From contig JAAKBF010000007.1 in the NCBI GenBank assembly GCA_012656075.1, forward strand, positions 1,674,001 through 1,738,000: a DNA stretch of 64,000 nucleotides, read 5' to 3'. Position numbers and translations under genes: made by a program. Numbering within the stretch: the stretch's first letter is position 1; each line of letters starts with the position of its first letter. Under the pieces are notes generated by a model, which saw only the letters and a list, made by a program, of their open reading frames with translations, made no database searches and was not told where the DNA came from. Source of the DNA: Phytophthora hibernalis (lineage: Eukaryota > Oomycota > Peronosporomycetes > Peronosporales > Peronosporaceae). Shown here in pieces: positions 1 to 11,039 of this stretch.

Positions 1-20
1 GTGAATCACAACTTTAACAA

Positions 21-51
21 GCCTTGCGCCTTGCGCCTTGCGCCTTGCGCC
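21..51. repeat. Short tandem repeat, 7-bp unit
   Basis: The 7-mer GCCTTGC is repeated a little over four times without interruption. It is a simple microsatellite with no coding context that I can see. Confidence 0.8.
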
Positions 52-2545
52 AAGCAGGAAACCTCGAAGAGCCCCAGACGTTCATTGTGAAGCTGTAGAT
101 GTAAATGCGTTTTGAAGCACAGAGCCGCACCTCCAGAAAATTTCCGTCGCGGTCACGGGTACTCAATGTGAGTGAGTGACCTCCAGAAGCCAATCAAACT
201 TGTTTGGGTCAATTCCCCAAAGTGCCAGGAGGTGCGAAAGTGAAACCGCCAAGGAAGTCCGAGGAGGGAATCAAGGCGGCGGCATCCTCGGCCGCCCGCG
301 TATATCGCGGGTGTCGTGCAATCTGGTTCAACACACGCAAAGCAAACGAACTAGACACGAGACAACAAGTACCAATGAGGTCCACCCGAGCAATAAACCG
401 CTGGAAGGCCAAGGGGGAAGAGGAGAGATTAGAGGCCAAAGATCGGTCGCCTACCAAGAGTCGCCCATAGGAGAAAGGTCAAGCACGTGCGTAAAGGGAC
501 AATAAGGACGCTGAAGAAACAACGGAAGCGAGCAGGGATCAAGGACTAAGAACCAAGGAAGGTGGAAAGAAGGATGTGCTAAGGCGCTGCCGTTGCGGTG
601 GCATACAAGCAGCACACAGAAACGGCATATGGGACCCGATCGCAGGGTCCGACCCGACCAATAACAGAGGACAACCCCTAGCGTACGACACCTACCCGGC
701 GTGTGGAGGAGCAACAAGACAACTGAACGAGCACAGGAGGTTCGAGTGGATCTGTTTGAACCAGATCTACACGTGCATATCTAGATAGCCAACCTGGGAC
801 CTACTGCATTGTAAAATAGGTAGCCAAGAAGTCAACGTACAGGTAACCAGGAGCCACCGTGCGCCTTTTGGGCCCGGTAAGCGGGGTTTGATGCAGTGCT
901 CGTCCTGAGTGCAACCGGCTTTAACCGCAAAAATAAAAGTAAAATTTGTTTGGGTCAATGTGAGGGCAAAACGGCCAAAGAAGAAACCTTTGATGGAAGG
1001 CATTCGTCGTCTGTACTAGCTTCATTTTTTCTGCTTGTGTCTGCACGAAGAATGCGAGCCATCGTTGGCATACAGTAGCACCGTCATCTCTGAAAGTGAT
1101 TTGGTACTCTGGAAACTTGACTCAGAACTTCCGAGTCGGGAGAAAGTGAGTTCAAATCGTGAGACCACTTTTAAAAAAGTATTATTAGCGCCTTTTTTAG
1201 GTTTTTCAATAAAGCCTCATGAAAATAAGGCTGGATTTGCGACTGATTGTTGATAAGCCGAGTAAACGCCGATTTAAAATAATCCCCTCCAGACGATAAG
1301 TTCTACAGAATATTTTTAAATATTATTTATATTATGTCGAGCGACGGGCTTAGAGTGGAGTCAGTTGCTATCGGTGAAGAGGGAGCGAATGTGAACCCCA
1401 ATAAAACGTCGAGCGAGCTAAATTATGCATGTTTCGTTGACTGGGAGACTATTGTATGTTAACATTACACCTATAACCATTTATCTATGTTTTCTAAAAA
1501 GATCGTGGCTTAAGCTATGCGCGTCCGTGCCCCACAGCGATGTCTCATGTTCTCGATACATCATTGTATTCCATGTCGCTCATTTAGAGTCTCAGATTGG
1601 TGCCCACTGAGCCAGTGACAACAAACTACCACTTTGTTATACTTTTGTGATACTTTTGTTTGGATGAGATTTTTCTAAGATCTCTTGATTTAGACTACTT
1701 TTAGCATTTGTATTTGATTACAAATGGAAGTTGCTAGTGGTACAAAACAGGAATGATGGTCACATGTATTTTACGCTGGTCATTTATGAAAATTACCCAA
1801 CCTCTTTTTCAAAAATCATGCGCGCGGCTGCTACCCAACTCATTATCGATTCTCCAGCTTCGCCGCACAGTCGCCCCCTCCATCCGAGCTGCACGCGTGA
1901 GGCTGACGATACACTCCTCGCACCGACGCTGCTTCTGCTGCTCGTACGTCTACCGCTTAATGCTCGTATTACCTAGGTGATGAATGCTTACTCGTGCCTA
2001 TGCAGGGGATGAGGTATGCAAACGAAGCAAAGCGGAGGTCTGCAATGGTCGGCACGTGGTTGCCCTCATGATAACGCTTTGTTACTTATTTTCCTAGAAA
2101 CCGCGCGTGGCCGAATCCGAGAACTTCGCGTAAGGCGCAAAGGGGTGGGGCAGGACGCGATGCGGCACGCCACGCAGCGCCGTCGTTAAGTCCGCTGGCG
2201 AGAATCAACGCGTGAGTGTCCGCCCCCGTCGCCCGCCTCGCCCCTCCCGTCTCGTTAGATGCGTCTTTGATTGTACAAATATATGCCCGCGTACGTTTTA
2301 CAAGACTGTTACCATGACATGTTCGTATACACTAGAGATGGCGTAGATTGAAGGCACTGTGGCGCGCGAGCACTAGCCACGAAGTCTTTTCGTGCGTTCC
2401 CTCAACGGCTCTCAGTATCAGTTAACCAATGGACGGACGCCACGGAGAGCCATTTGCGCAACCTTGAACTTGATATTTCCAAATATATCTCCAGATGGGG
2501 TAAGTTTTGAAAACTATAAAACGTACTTAGAGAGATGGTTTGTTT
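52..2545. other. Gene-poor stretch, no gene recognised
   Basis: The open frames here are short, overlap each other on both strands and carry no recognisable domain. Positions 130-1000 are purine-rich. Around 200-220 and 940-960 the sequence TTTGGGTCAA recurs, followed by similar purine-rich text, which may be a trace of an old repeated element. Positions 1200-1450 and 1620-1800 are AT-rich. I see no RNA gene. Confidence 0.4.
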
Positions 2546-2586
2546 ACGTACAAACTGTTTTGTACAAATACAAACAGTTTGTACGT
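2546..2586. repeat. Perfect 15-bp inverted repeat (hairpin)
   Basis: The arms at 2546-2560 (ACGTACAAACTGTTT) and 2572-2586 are exact reverse complements separated by 11 bases. No gene is next to it. It could be a transposon remnant or a structured non-coding element; the function is unknown. Confidence 0.8.
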
Positions 2587-2727
2587 GATTTGGCACGGCT
2601 ATGTCTGACCGTTTTGTACCACTAGCACGAGCCATTACAAATAGGCGCATCGGAAAGAGCGCCATTCATTGTTTCAGATCGACTCTAAAACGAAAAATCG
2701 ATTTTTTAATTATATTTTCGGGACCTG

Positions 2728-2865
2728 CTGGGAGGTCGATTTATTAGTGTGCTTTGTGTTTTCAATGCAGGGAACAAAGAGAACATAATATTATATGTAA
2801 AGAGAACAATATGTTATCTTTTGCCCGTGCATTGAAACCCCAAAGCGACTAAATCAACCTCCCAG
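2728..2865. repeat. Imperfect ~42-bp inverted repeat, MITE-like
   Basis: The left arm at 2728-2772 begins CTGGGAGGT and the right arm at 2824-2865 ends in its complement. They match imperfectly over about 42 bp, with a small internal length difference, around an AT-rich centre of about 50 bp. No clear target duplication was found, so the mobile origin is inferred only from its shape. Confidence 0.5.
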
Positions 2866-3565
2866 TCTAACCATCGGAATCTATTAATAGTAAATGAACG
2901 GCTGCAATGACTGCCCAGAAAAAGTTATCAAAAACTACAAGAGTCCAAGAACAAAAGTCCAAGAATTAAAGCATGCTGCCGAACAACGAAAGTTCGTTTA
3001 TTTGGTCCTTCTTATCAACCCGGCGATGTATTTCAGCTGCACGTTCTTGTAGATTCAATGCTCCACACCAAACAGACGAATATCGTTGCTTCCTTCCATT
3101 AATTAGGCTGCTGAATCTAAGGCCTCTGTGTTGGAAAGATTTGAGCTTCGTTGTCGTGGTGGATACGTGTAGCAAGCTACCGTTGGAAATGTATGCTGCA
3201 GGTTTAGGGACACGACAACGCAGATACCACAAGAGTTGCGACGAGGTGCGACGAGGAGCTGAGTTTTCTTTCTGTTTGTAGCTCAGTCTCGAATTTGCCA
3301 AGAGCCTAACGAAGTAACAAGACGCTACTCGTGTTGGGTTTGACTCTGAGAGCTCTGCTGATCTCGATTTACAACACTCTCGCGAATTGATCTGTTGCTA
3401 TAATAGTCGACTTCGTGAGTCATCCACAAATGCAAAGGATAAGGACATCCAAAACAACAACATGCTGCAAAAAGCTATCGTTGCTAGCAATGAATCTTCG
3501 TGAATACATGAATGATCTGCACTGTGTAGATACCGGTATATGTCCGATTATTTCAGTACTTGTGC
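2866..3565. other. Intergenic, no gene recognised
   Basis: Open frames of 102 and 111 codons overlap on opposite strands at 2966-3301. Neither has a recognisable domain or intron structure. I see nothing else here. Confidence 0.4.
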
Positions 3566-4887
3566 CTACTGTTGAGTCTCTGTCTCGGTTTGAGTCTGAG
3601 TCTGTGTGGTACCATCGCCCGACAGTTTGGTGAAGATTGCGCCAATAGCATCGATATTATCGCCAGCGCTCCCGTGCAAGCCGCTCAATTGGAAACCCTT
3701 CGGTGCACGCACCGTGGCCTTGTCCTTGGTGGGCGTTCCGTTTGCAACCGACCGGCCTTTGCTCGTGCCAAACTTGAGATAGAAGACACGCGTGTGCTCT
3801 TCCTTCTTGCCCCAGTGTACCTCCATGGATGTGATGTACTCACCGGACTTGAGAGCCAACTTTTTCGGAGTGCCGCCAGTTCCGCCGTGAGCGAGTGTGC
3901 TTTCGGTAGGGTCTGAGATCTCTAACGCTACAGCATCGACGCGAGCAGCCCCTCGAATCGTAATGGAGCTCACAGTCTGCCCAGGTTCAGCCAGCCCAAT
4001 ATCCGAGAAAGGGGTTCCGTGGGGCCCGCCAAACGCATTGCTGAGGTTCAGGTCGGGATTGAGTGACCAAGAGAAGGTTGACGAAATAGGTGGGTGGTCT
4101 GAGAGCGCGGTGCCATTTTTGTCGAGGAATGCCTCATTCTCATTACTCCACTTATCCAGCGTCAGAGTGATGAGCTTGTTGCCGCGGAACATGATCTTGT
4201 CCACCACCTCGCACTCGTTCGTCATGTTGGCCGTCTCACACTTGATCGCTTCAGCGCCCTTCTCAGGAGGAACGCCCTTGCGAATATACTCCACCCAACC
4301 ATCCGTGAGATTTTGTCCAGCCACAAACTCTGCAATAGTGTCAAGCTCACGCGTGTACCGCGTGTTCGTGTCGCCCATGACAATGACAGCGTTGTCACCC
4401 GAATTGGCGGTGATGTAGTCACTTAACTGTTGCAAGTTAGAGGCACGGGCCTTTGGTCTGCTGCCGAGACTCCAGCATCAGCGTGAAGGTTGTAGACGTC
4501 AATAATGGCACCATCCGCGAGTTGAATTCCCTGCAAGGTGAAGCCCTTAGGCGTCATGCAGTCGGCGCTCTCGTCGTTGCTGCATTCCTCCCATTTCGTA
4601 CGTTGCAGTCCTGTGGCGCTGAAAGGATAATGCGACAGCGTGTTCAGGCCACTGCCGAACGGCACACCGCCACTTGTAGCCGAACGATACGCTTGCGTGT
4701 TCTCCTTGTAGAGGTAGGCGTGATAATTGAAATCTTCTTGCACGTTGACAATGTCCCAGTCGTTGATGCGCTTGCCCATTTCCAGACTGTATGTAGCTGG
4801 GTTTCCACTTGAAATGATCGCCGGGAGTCCCGCCACATTGTAGCACAAGACAGTGAACGTGCTTTCGGCCAGTTGACGCAGCACCAT
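3566..4887 (-). CDS. EEP-fold hydrolase with jacalin-like lectin domain, copy A (one frameshift)
   Basis: The N-terminal ~260 residues have the endonuclease/exonuclease/phosphatase (DNase I/sphingomyelinase-like) fold. Metal and catalytic motifs are visible in order: CYNVAGLP (Asn), VQEDFNYH (Glu), NLHADAG, MGDTNTRYT (Asp/Asn) and LSDHPPI (His). The C-terminal ~140 residues form a jacalin-like beta-prism (GGPHG start, WGKKE, GSAGDNIDAIGAIF end), followed by a Gln/Thr-rich tail. The start at 4887 aligns with the sister genes. An upstream in-frame ATG at 4956 is possible. I see no signal peptide. The frame breaks at about 4450, where CAAAGG lacks one base relative to the expected frame. The likely role is a phosphodiesterase with sugar binding. 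The substrate cannot be read from sequence. Confidence 0.82.
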
Positions 4888-5323
4888 GATTCGCAAATGT
4901 GCTCTACTGTGAAGACGGCAACTTGAGGAGTGAAGTGGGAGACCGAATCGACTCAACTGAGCGTTGTGCCTCTCTCACTGAAAACTCATCCCAACAATTG
5001 ACTTTTACGGCCAAAGCAGATCACATTTTGTAGCCTAGGAAAGGAACGCAGATCTGCTTTGAGGATGGGGCCAATACAGTAGCACATATTAATGTATTGC
5101 AGGCTGCAGCTGCAAATTGCAGCTCGACCTCTAGCATACATGTGCTTTTGCTAACGATTCTACAGTCGAGATCTGTTGAACTGAACTTGGAGGGGTGCTC
5201 CGGACAAGTTATCCTTGGGATACGATTCGAATTACTGTATCACTTTGAAGTGCAAGCCGTGTTAAAGTCAAAATTTATGGTGTAAAATGCGCTGTAAACT
5301 GCAACAAATTCTTCACTGTTGTC

Positions 5324-5387
5324 CGAGCATGTGCTACAGTACTGTACATGTGTGACGAGCATGTGCTACAGTACTGTACATGTGTGA
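5324..5387. repeat. Perfect 32-bp tandem duplication
   Basis: Two identical adjacent copies, 5324-5355 and 5356-5387, begin CGAGCATGTGCTACAG. They lie in the 730-bp spacer between jacalin copies A and B. The spacer otherwise contains short GTACTGTAC-type palindromic strings and no gene that I can recognise. Confidence 0.9.
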
Positions 5388-5621
5388 CAAGCAGGCTGTC
5401 GATACCGTACTCAACTACCGTACTGTAGTTACTACGAGCCTGCAAATTCTTGGTTCGCTTACCGCATACTTACCGTACTGCGGCAACGAGACCAGCGCGT
5501 GATCAAAAATTAAAATACATGGTACTGACAGTTCCGTACAGTACCGCACTGACACTGATAGTCAGTCAAGTTCAATTTGAACTGCCGCAATATATTATCG
5601 CTTCAATTTAATTCTGACTTA

Positions 5622-6938
5622 TTAACCTCGACGACTCGACTCCGTTTGACCCTGCAGTTGCTGTTGCTGGGTATGAGCAGCCACCCTTGTGAAAATTGCG
5701 CCCAACGCATCAATGTTATCACCCGAGCGGCCGTGGAAGCCGCTCAGCTGGAAACCATCCGGGGCGTACTCGGTAGCACTATCCCCAGTGGTGGTTCCGC
5801 CCTCCACAGATCGTCCGTTGCTCGTGCCAAACTTCAGGTAGAAGATACGCGTCCTACCGTCCTTCTTTCCCCAGTGCGCCTCCATGGACGTGATGTACTC
5901 ACCCGACTCAAGTGCGAGCTTGTTCGGGTTGCCACCAGTGCCACCATGAGCTAGAGTACTAGCGGTGGGGTCAGACACCTCCAGGGTTAGGCCATCAACA
6001 CGGTCGCCAGCTTGGATCGTGATCGAGCTGACCGTCTGCCCAGCCACAGCCAGCCCGATATCTGTAAAGTGACTTCCATGAGGGCCTCCTACAGCATTGC
6101 TCAGGTGCAGGTCGGGGTTTAGTGTCCAAGAGAAGGTAGACGAAATTGGAGGATGATCTGATAGCGGCGATCCATCGGCTCCCAAGAACGCCCCATTCTC
6201 ATTGTTCCACTTGTCCAGCGTAAGCGTGATGTAGTTATTACCACGGAACATGATCTTGTCAACAACCTCGCAGTCATTTGTCATGGTGGCCGTCTCACAC
6301 TTGAGCGCTTCAGACCCCTTTTCAGGAGGCACACCATTCCGAATGGATTGTACCCAACCGTCAGTCAGCTTCTGTCCCTCGATGAACTCACGGATGGTAT
6401 CAAGCTCACGTGTATCGAGTGTTCGTATCACCCATAACAATAACGGCGTTGTCGGCCGAGTTCGCCGAAATGAAGTCGCTCACTTGAGCTAGATTCGACG
6501 CGCGTGCCTTTGATCGGCATCCGTCACGCCGGCGTCGGTGTGCAGGTTGTACACGTCAATGGTGATTCCGTCGGCTAGTTGAATCTCGACCATGGTGAAA
6601 CCCTTGGGTGTCATACAATCCGCGCTGTCGTAGTTACTGCATTCGTTCCACTTGACGCGCTCAAGGTTTCCGATATTCGTGAACGGAAAGTGTGACAAGG
6701 TGTTAAGACCACTGCCGAACGGGACTCCGCCACTGGTGGAAGTCCGGTGCTCGTGATTGTTCTCCGAATAAAGCTCGGCGTGATAGTTGAAGTCTTCCTG
6801 CACGTTGACGATATCCCAGTCGCCGATACGCTTGCCCATGTCCACACTGTACGTAGTAGGGTCGCCGCTGGAGATTATAGCTGGTAGCCCAGCGACGTTG
6901 TAGCACATAACGCTAAAAGTATTTGCGGCCATGACCAA
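5622..6938 (-). pseudogene. EEP-fold hydrolase with jacalin-like lectin domain, copy B (two indels)
   Basis: This has the same architecture as its neighbours: the CYNVAGLP, VQEDFNYH, MGDTNTRYT and LSDHPPI motifs, then a jacalin-like domain from about 6090 down to 5660. Relative to the intact copy it lacks one base at about 6509 (the same CAAAGG site as copy A) and two bases (CG) at about 6417. The two changes together restore the frame, so only about 30 residues around the MGDTN motif are scrambled, with an in-frame stop at 6489. The two-base loss is not a simple homopolymer undercall, so this copy may be genuinely inactive. It uses the start at 6938 or 6932, with no signal peptide. The tail is Gln-rich. 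Confidence 0.75.
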
Positions 6939-7451
6939 CGTGAGTTGTAGTGTCCGCAGCCTTAAAAGGTGAATGAGGTGTGCTAGCGAATGACAGTTGC
7001 AGAGTGAGCAGGGTGATTGGTGAGATCCATTTAATTTGAGCGTCCGAATTAATGAAAAATCGATCTGTTTTTGCTTTGGGATAGGGAAGCGGGTACTTCT
7101 TTGAAAGCGGAGCGAAATACAGGATGTGCCGTGTTACGGGCTGACACCTTTTTTAAATACATGTACCTAGTATCATAACGTTATTTTTTTTTAAAATAGT
7201 TTTATGTTTAAAAACACTTTTATAAAAGTTTATAAAAACTAAATTTGCCGCCGTCGGCAAGTGAACAAAGGAAGGGGTAAACGATATATTTAATATAATA
7301 AGGTATTATAATTGCTAGTGGTATGTACAAACCGCCATCCCCTTTGGAGTAGGAGGGGCGAATGCTGTCTCGCGCGGCAAATCCGAAACAACCCAGGACC
7401 AAGCATCGTGGTTTCGCTTGACTTAGGGTTCTGTTACCACACCCAGGATTT
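6939..7451. other. Intergenic, AT-rich
   Basis: There are A/T runs at 7150-7220 and one marginal 60-codon open frame. No gene or RNA was recognised. Confidence 0.4.
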
Positions 7452-7838
7452 TCAGGGGTGAGGCTTGGATGAAGAATTCACGTCGGCTCCAACAATTTTC
7501 ATGGTTTGTAGCAAGATACATGTACACGTCCCCGCCTCGATTCCTAATTTTCGGCATTTTTGTATCAGTAACACGTGCCCTGCGGGGTACAGTAGACTAG
7601 CAAGTCGGTCTGCCAATATTCGGCATTGTCCGTAGACTGCTTGAGAGTATCTGGCATGTGGCAGTTTTCGATTCCATAATTGCGTGATGATATTTTTGCT
7701 GTCACTGACCACGTGAATTCCAGTGTGGTGGCTTGCAGCATACCATAGCCCACTGTGAGGTCCGTGATATTCGGCGATGTTGTCGGTCGTTCTGGATACG
7801 TAAGACACGTTAGTCATAACCTCCGGTGTCAATGTCAA
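7452..7838 (-). pseudogene. Retroelement RNase H-like remnant
   Basis: This is a 128-codon frame. Its core, with an AEYHG motif and a following VVSDSKNII segment, matches the RNase H fold (Glu of AEYHG, Asp of SDSK) seen in degraded retroelement RNase H pieces common in oomycete genomes. The basic, cysteine-containing stretch CRILADRL fits the later helix of the same family. No reverse transcriptase or gag is next to it, and the C-terminus degenerates. It overlaps the start of a tandem repeat array. The assignment is by remembered family pattern and could be wrong in detail. Confidence 0.5.
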
Positions 7839-8062
7839 TACAGTTCCTGCCCTCCTGGACTTGGGTCATTCAATACATACAGTATCCTTTTTTGCTGTCC
7901 CCGAAGGTGGTGGTTTGCAGCGTACCGCAGCCTATTGTGAAGTCCGTGCTATTCGGCGATGCTTCTGTCGGTCGTTCTGGATACGTAAGAAACGTTAGTC
8001 ATCATTGTCGATACAGTCCCTGCCCCTCCTGGACCTGGATCATTCAATACATACATCTGTTG
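7731..8062. repeat. Diverged tandem duplication, ~180-bp period
   Basis: The text from about 7731 to 7883 recurs at about 7913 to 8062 with scattered substitutions. Shared strings include GGTCGTTCTGGATACGTAAG and CATTCAATACATACA. The first copy overlaps the RNase H remnant, so the duplication postdates that insertion. Confidence 0.75.
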
Positions 8063-8130
8063 CTACATGTTATCTGTTCATGCTATTGGCAGTGTTTGCA
8101 AAGGGACTTTTTAAGCGTTTTGTGGCTGCT

Positions 8131-8280
8131 CTGTGTCGTGAAAGTGGGTATCCTTGCGTAGATGTGTCGCTGACAACATCTTACCTGTCAATGACAGTAG
8201 GTATACTGTGTCGTGAAAGTGGGTATCCAGCGTACCTGTGTCGCTGACAGCACATTGCCTGTCAATGACAATAGGTGTAC
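8131..8280. repeat. 75-bp tandem duplication
   Basis: The copies at 8131-8205 and 8206-8280 both start CTGTGTCGTGAAAGTGGGTA. They continue with TGTCGCTGACA and TGTCAATGACA, differing at a few sites. Confidence 0.85.
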
Positions 8281-8339
8281 GGCACACCAACTGGCAGGTG
8301 CTGTACTAACGTTAATATATTATAATACATACTGTAGAT

Positions 8340-8348
8340 ATTAAAATA
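8340..8348. repeat. Target-site duplication, left (ATTAAAATA)
   Basis: This 9-bp string is repeated exactly at 8789-8797 on the other side of the MITE. Confidence 0.8.
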
Positions 8349-8788
8349 GGGAAAATTCCAAAGGGGGACTCAAATCGAAAACATTTTCAAAGGGGACTCG
8401 ATAATTAAAAAGCTAACGTTAGGATAGCTTTTACTCACTGAGAAATCGTTGCTGGACGGCACGCGATGTACGAGAAGAACGTTTTTAATTACTTCGATGT
8501 AGGACAGAGTTGATAGTACCGGATATTCCACGGCACCAGCAGCGTCATGCTTATCCCCCTCTCCATCAGGCGCATGCCTCATCGTACTTCGTCTAACAGG
8601 CCGGGAAAGGACCCGCCCGCACCGCATAATTCTCATCATCCCTTACATAGGTATCTCACGCCGTTGAGCGCGTGTCGTCCAGCGACGATTTCTCAGGCTG
8701 AGTAAAAGCTACATGTATCCTAGCTTTTTAATTATCGAGTCCCCCTTTGAAAATGTTTTTCGATTTGAGTCCCCTTTGGAATTTTCCC
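8349..8788. mobile_element. Non-autonomous Mutator-type element (MITE), 440 bp
   Basis: The terminal inverted repeats begin GGGAAAATTCCAAAG and run about 118 bp at each end (8349-8467 and 8670-8788), with a few substitutions and small indels. They are flanked by a 9-bp direct repeat. Long TIRs with a 9-bp target duplication are typical of the Mutator (MULE) superfamily. The ~200-bp centre encodes no transposase; the open frame at 8370-8639 is just TIR sequence read through. It presumably depends on a transposase elsewhere. Confidence 0.8.
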
Positions 8789-8797
8789 ATTAAAATA
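8789..8797. repeat. Target-site duplication, right (ATTAAAATA)
   Basis: Exact copy of 8340-8348. Confidence 0.8.
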
Positions 8798-9354
8798 CGA
8801 CTTCACCAATAAAAGAAGATCTTGCAAAGTTTATATTAATACATTGTCTAAATCAATATGCCGGCAATAACCAAATAAAACACCGTATTCAAATATTTTG
8901 ACCTTAGATTATTTGTCAATCGCTAAACAACCGCCGTAATGTTGGACCAGCATTTCATAGCGATGATGAGGTATCCGATATCGATATCCTAACGTGACAC
9001 TTCACGGTATAATAATAGACACAAAGCTTGCGTTGGATCGCGAAACACATCCGAAACCCTATCTTGAAAACGTGCACGTACCGGTATGTTATGTTGCCAA
9101 TGGACAACTTGGGAAGTCGATACAGTATACCGGTAGGTCAGTGTATTAAACTGTTCTGTAGTATTTTGCATATAATAACGTTACAAGTATTTTTAAATAT
9201 TAAAATCCTTTACTACCAGACGAAAATATAATAATGGGACCGCATAAAAATACAAGTGCATCAAGCACAGACGACAATTGAAGCAGTTAGAAACTACGGT
9301 AACGTAATACATGTATGCTACTATTACTATTGGAATAGTAATCCCCAACTTCGG
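8798..9354. other. Intergenic, no gene recognised
   Basis: AT-rich spacer with only short frames of at most 67 codons, which do not resemble any protein family I know. Confidence 0.4.
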
Positions 9355-10629
9355 TTAAGCCGAAACCTTCGTCCAAATCGCACCCAGCGCGTCAATTTCG
9401 TCGCCATCACGGCCGTGGAAGGCACTGAGCTGGTAGCCGTCAGGAGCATACATGGGGGCTCCGTCGTCGGTAGTGGTTCCTCCGGACAGCGTGTTGCCAA
9501 GACTGGTCGTAAATTTGAGGTAGAAAATGCGCGTGTGGCTGTTGTACTTGCCCCAGTGAGCTTCAACCAATGTGATGTACTCCCCAGAAGATAGAGTCAA
9601 TGTCTTGGCCGTGCCTCCCGTGCCACCATGCGAGAAGGTCGTTGAAGTTGTCGATGACACTGCGATGCTCACTGCATCCACGCGCGATCCCGATCGCATC
9701 GTGATCGAGTTCACGATCTGTCCACCCGCAGCCGATGCAACATCTGTGAATTGGTCTCCGTGTGGGCCACCCACAGCACTGCTTAAACGAATCTCTTCGT
9801 TTAGTGCCCACGAGAAGGTCGACGAAATTGGAGGGTGGTCCGAGAGCATGGCACCATCGTCGTCCAGAAATGCAGCATTCTCGTTGTTCCACTTCTCCAG
9901 CGTCAGAGTGATGTAGTTGTTGCCTCGGAACATGATCTTGTCCACGACTTCGCACGTATTGGTCATGTTGCTGTCATCGCACACAATGGCGTCGGCCCCT
10001 TTTGTAGGATACACACCATTGCGAACGTATTCCACCCAGCCGTCCGTAAGCCCGAGTCCCTCCACGAACTCGAGGATCGTGTCGTCCGAGCGAGTGTAGC
10101 GAGTGTTGGTGTCGCCCATAATAATGACGGCGTTGTCAGCCGAATTGGCAGTGATGTACTCGCTGAGTTGCGCGAGGTTCGACGCCCGTGCGACCTCATC
10201 GGCACCCGTGACGCCTGCATCCGCGTGCAGGTTGTAGAGATCGAAGGTGACGCCGTCGGCCACTTGGATCTCCAAGAACGTGAAGCCCTTGGGGGTAAGG
10301 CAGTCGGCACCGTCGAACGTGCTGCAGTCCTCCCACTTGGTGCGTGTCAAGTCAGTTATGTTGCTGAATGAGTAGTTCGACAGCGTGTTGAGGCCGTCTC
10401 CGAGCGGAACACCTCCGCTAGTGGCGGTTCGGTAAACATTCGTGTTCTCGGAGTAGATGTAGGCGTGGTAGTTGAAGTCTTCTTGCACGTTCACAACGTC
10501 CCAGTTGCTGATGCGCTTCCCGATCTCGACGCTGTTCTCGGACGGGTTGCCGCTCGAAATGACCTCCGGCAGCCCCGCCACGTTGTAGCACAGAACGCTG
10601 AACGAGTTTTCCGCCAGAGACCGCAGCAT
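9355..10629 (-). CDS. EEP-fold hydrolase with jacalin-like lectin domain, copy C (intact)
   Basis: This is the only copy of the three with an unbroken frame (424 residues from 10629; an upstream in-frame ATG at 10701 would add 24). Residues ~10-270 carry the endonuclease/exonuclease/phosphatase motifs CYNVAGLPE, VQEDFNYH, NLHADAG, MGDTNTRYT, VDKIMFRG and LSDHPPI, so all catalytic positions are present. Residues ~285-424 form a jacalin-like lectin domain ending DEIDALGAIWTKV. I chose 10629 because the alignable N-terminus of all three copies starts there. There is no signal peptide or membrane segment. Where copies A and B share the frameshift, this copy reads DEVARAS and stays in frame. Confidence 0.88.
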   Translation of the reverse strand: MLRSLAENSFSVLCYNVAGLPEVISSGNPSENSVEIGKRISNWDVVNVQEDFNYHAYIYSENTNVYRTATSGGVPLGDGLNTLSNYSFSNITDLTRTKWEDCSTFDGADCLTPKGFTFLEIQVADGVTFDLYNLHADAGVTGADEVARASNLAQLSEYITANSADNAVIIMGDTNTRYTRSDDTILEFVEGLGLTDGWVEYVRNGVYPTKGADAIVCDDSNMTNTCEVVDKIMFRGNNYITLTLEKWNNENAAFLDDDGAMLSDHPPISSTFSWALNEEIRLSSAVGGPHGDQFTDVASAAGGQIVNSITMRSGSRVDAVSIAVSSTTSTTFSHGGTGGTAKTLTLSSGEYITLVEAHWGKYNSHTRIFYLKFTTSLGNTLSGGTTTDDGAPMYAPDGYQLSAFHGRDGDEIDALGAIWTKVSA

Positions 10630-11039
10630 CGTTTGTACTTCTTGACGACTTGTGAACTCTCGACTGCAAATTGGTGAATAAGCTTCAGCTGAAAGCAGCA
10701 CCGGACAAGGAAGACTTCATGCCCTCACATCGAGTTAGCTGCAACGTTGCACGCGGCTCACGTGACACCGTCCAGGAGCAGTATCGTGGCCCATGACATC
10801 TCGACAGTAACCATAAGTCTCATCTCTGTCAGCTCCGAGCGTCAAGACCAGTCGAAAGGATCTAGAACAGATTCAATCCCCAGACTAATGACCGATTAAA
10901 CTTAGCTGAACGAGAATCTACTTCAACTTGCAGCAAAATACATAACGTTACCAAATGTGAATTTGGTCGCAACCTTTTCCTCAAACAACTGACCAAATTA
11001 ATTGTCAATGAAGTGTTTTGGTCACTAATCTACATCAAG
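10630..11039. other. Divergent intergenic region
   Basis: Spacer between the jacalin copy C start and the XPG-like gene start, about 400 bp. It presumably holds both promoters. I recognise no specific element. Confidence 0.4.

Noticed and set aside
176..505. Overlapping frames of 109, 88 and 82 codons at the left end
   Set aside because: They conflict with each other on both strands and show no domain or intron signals.
2966..3301. 111-codon minus frame
   Set aside because: Overlaps an equally long plus frame, and neither resembles a known protein or has supporting signals.
8370..8639. 89-codon minus frame
   Set aside because: It lies wholly inside the MITE and reads through its TIRs; no protein features.
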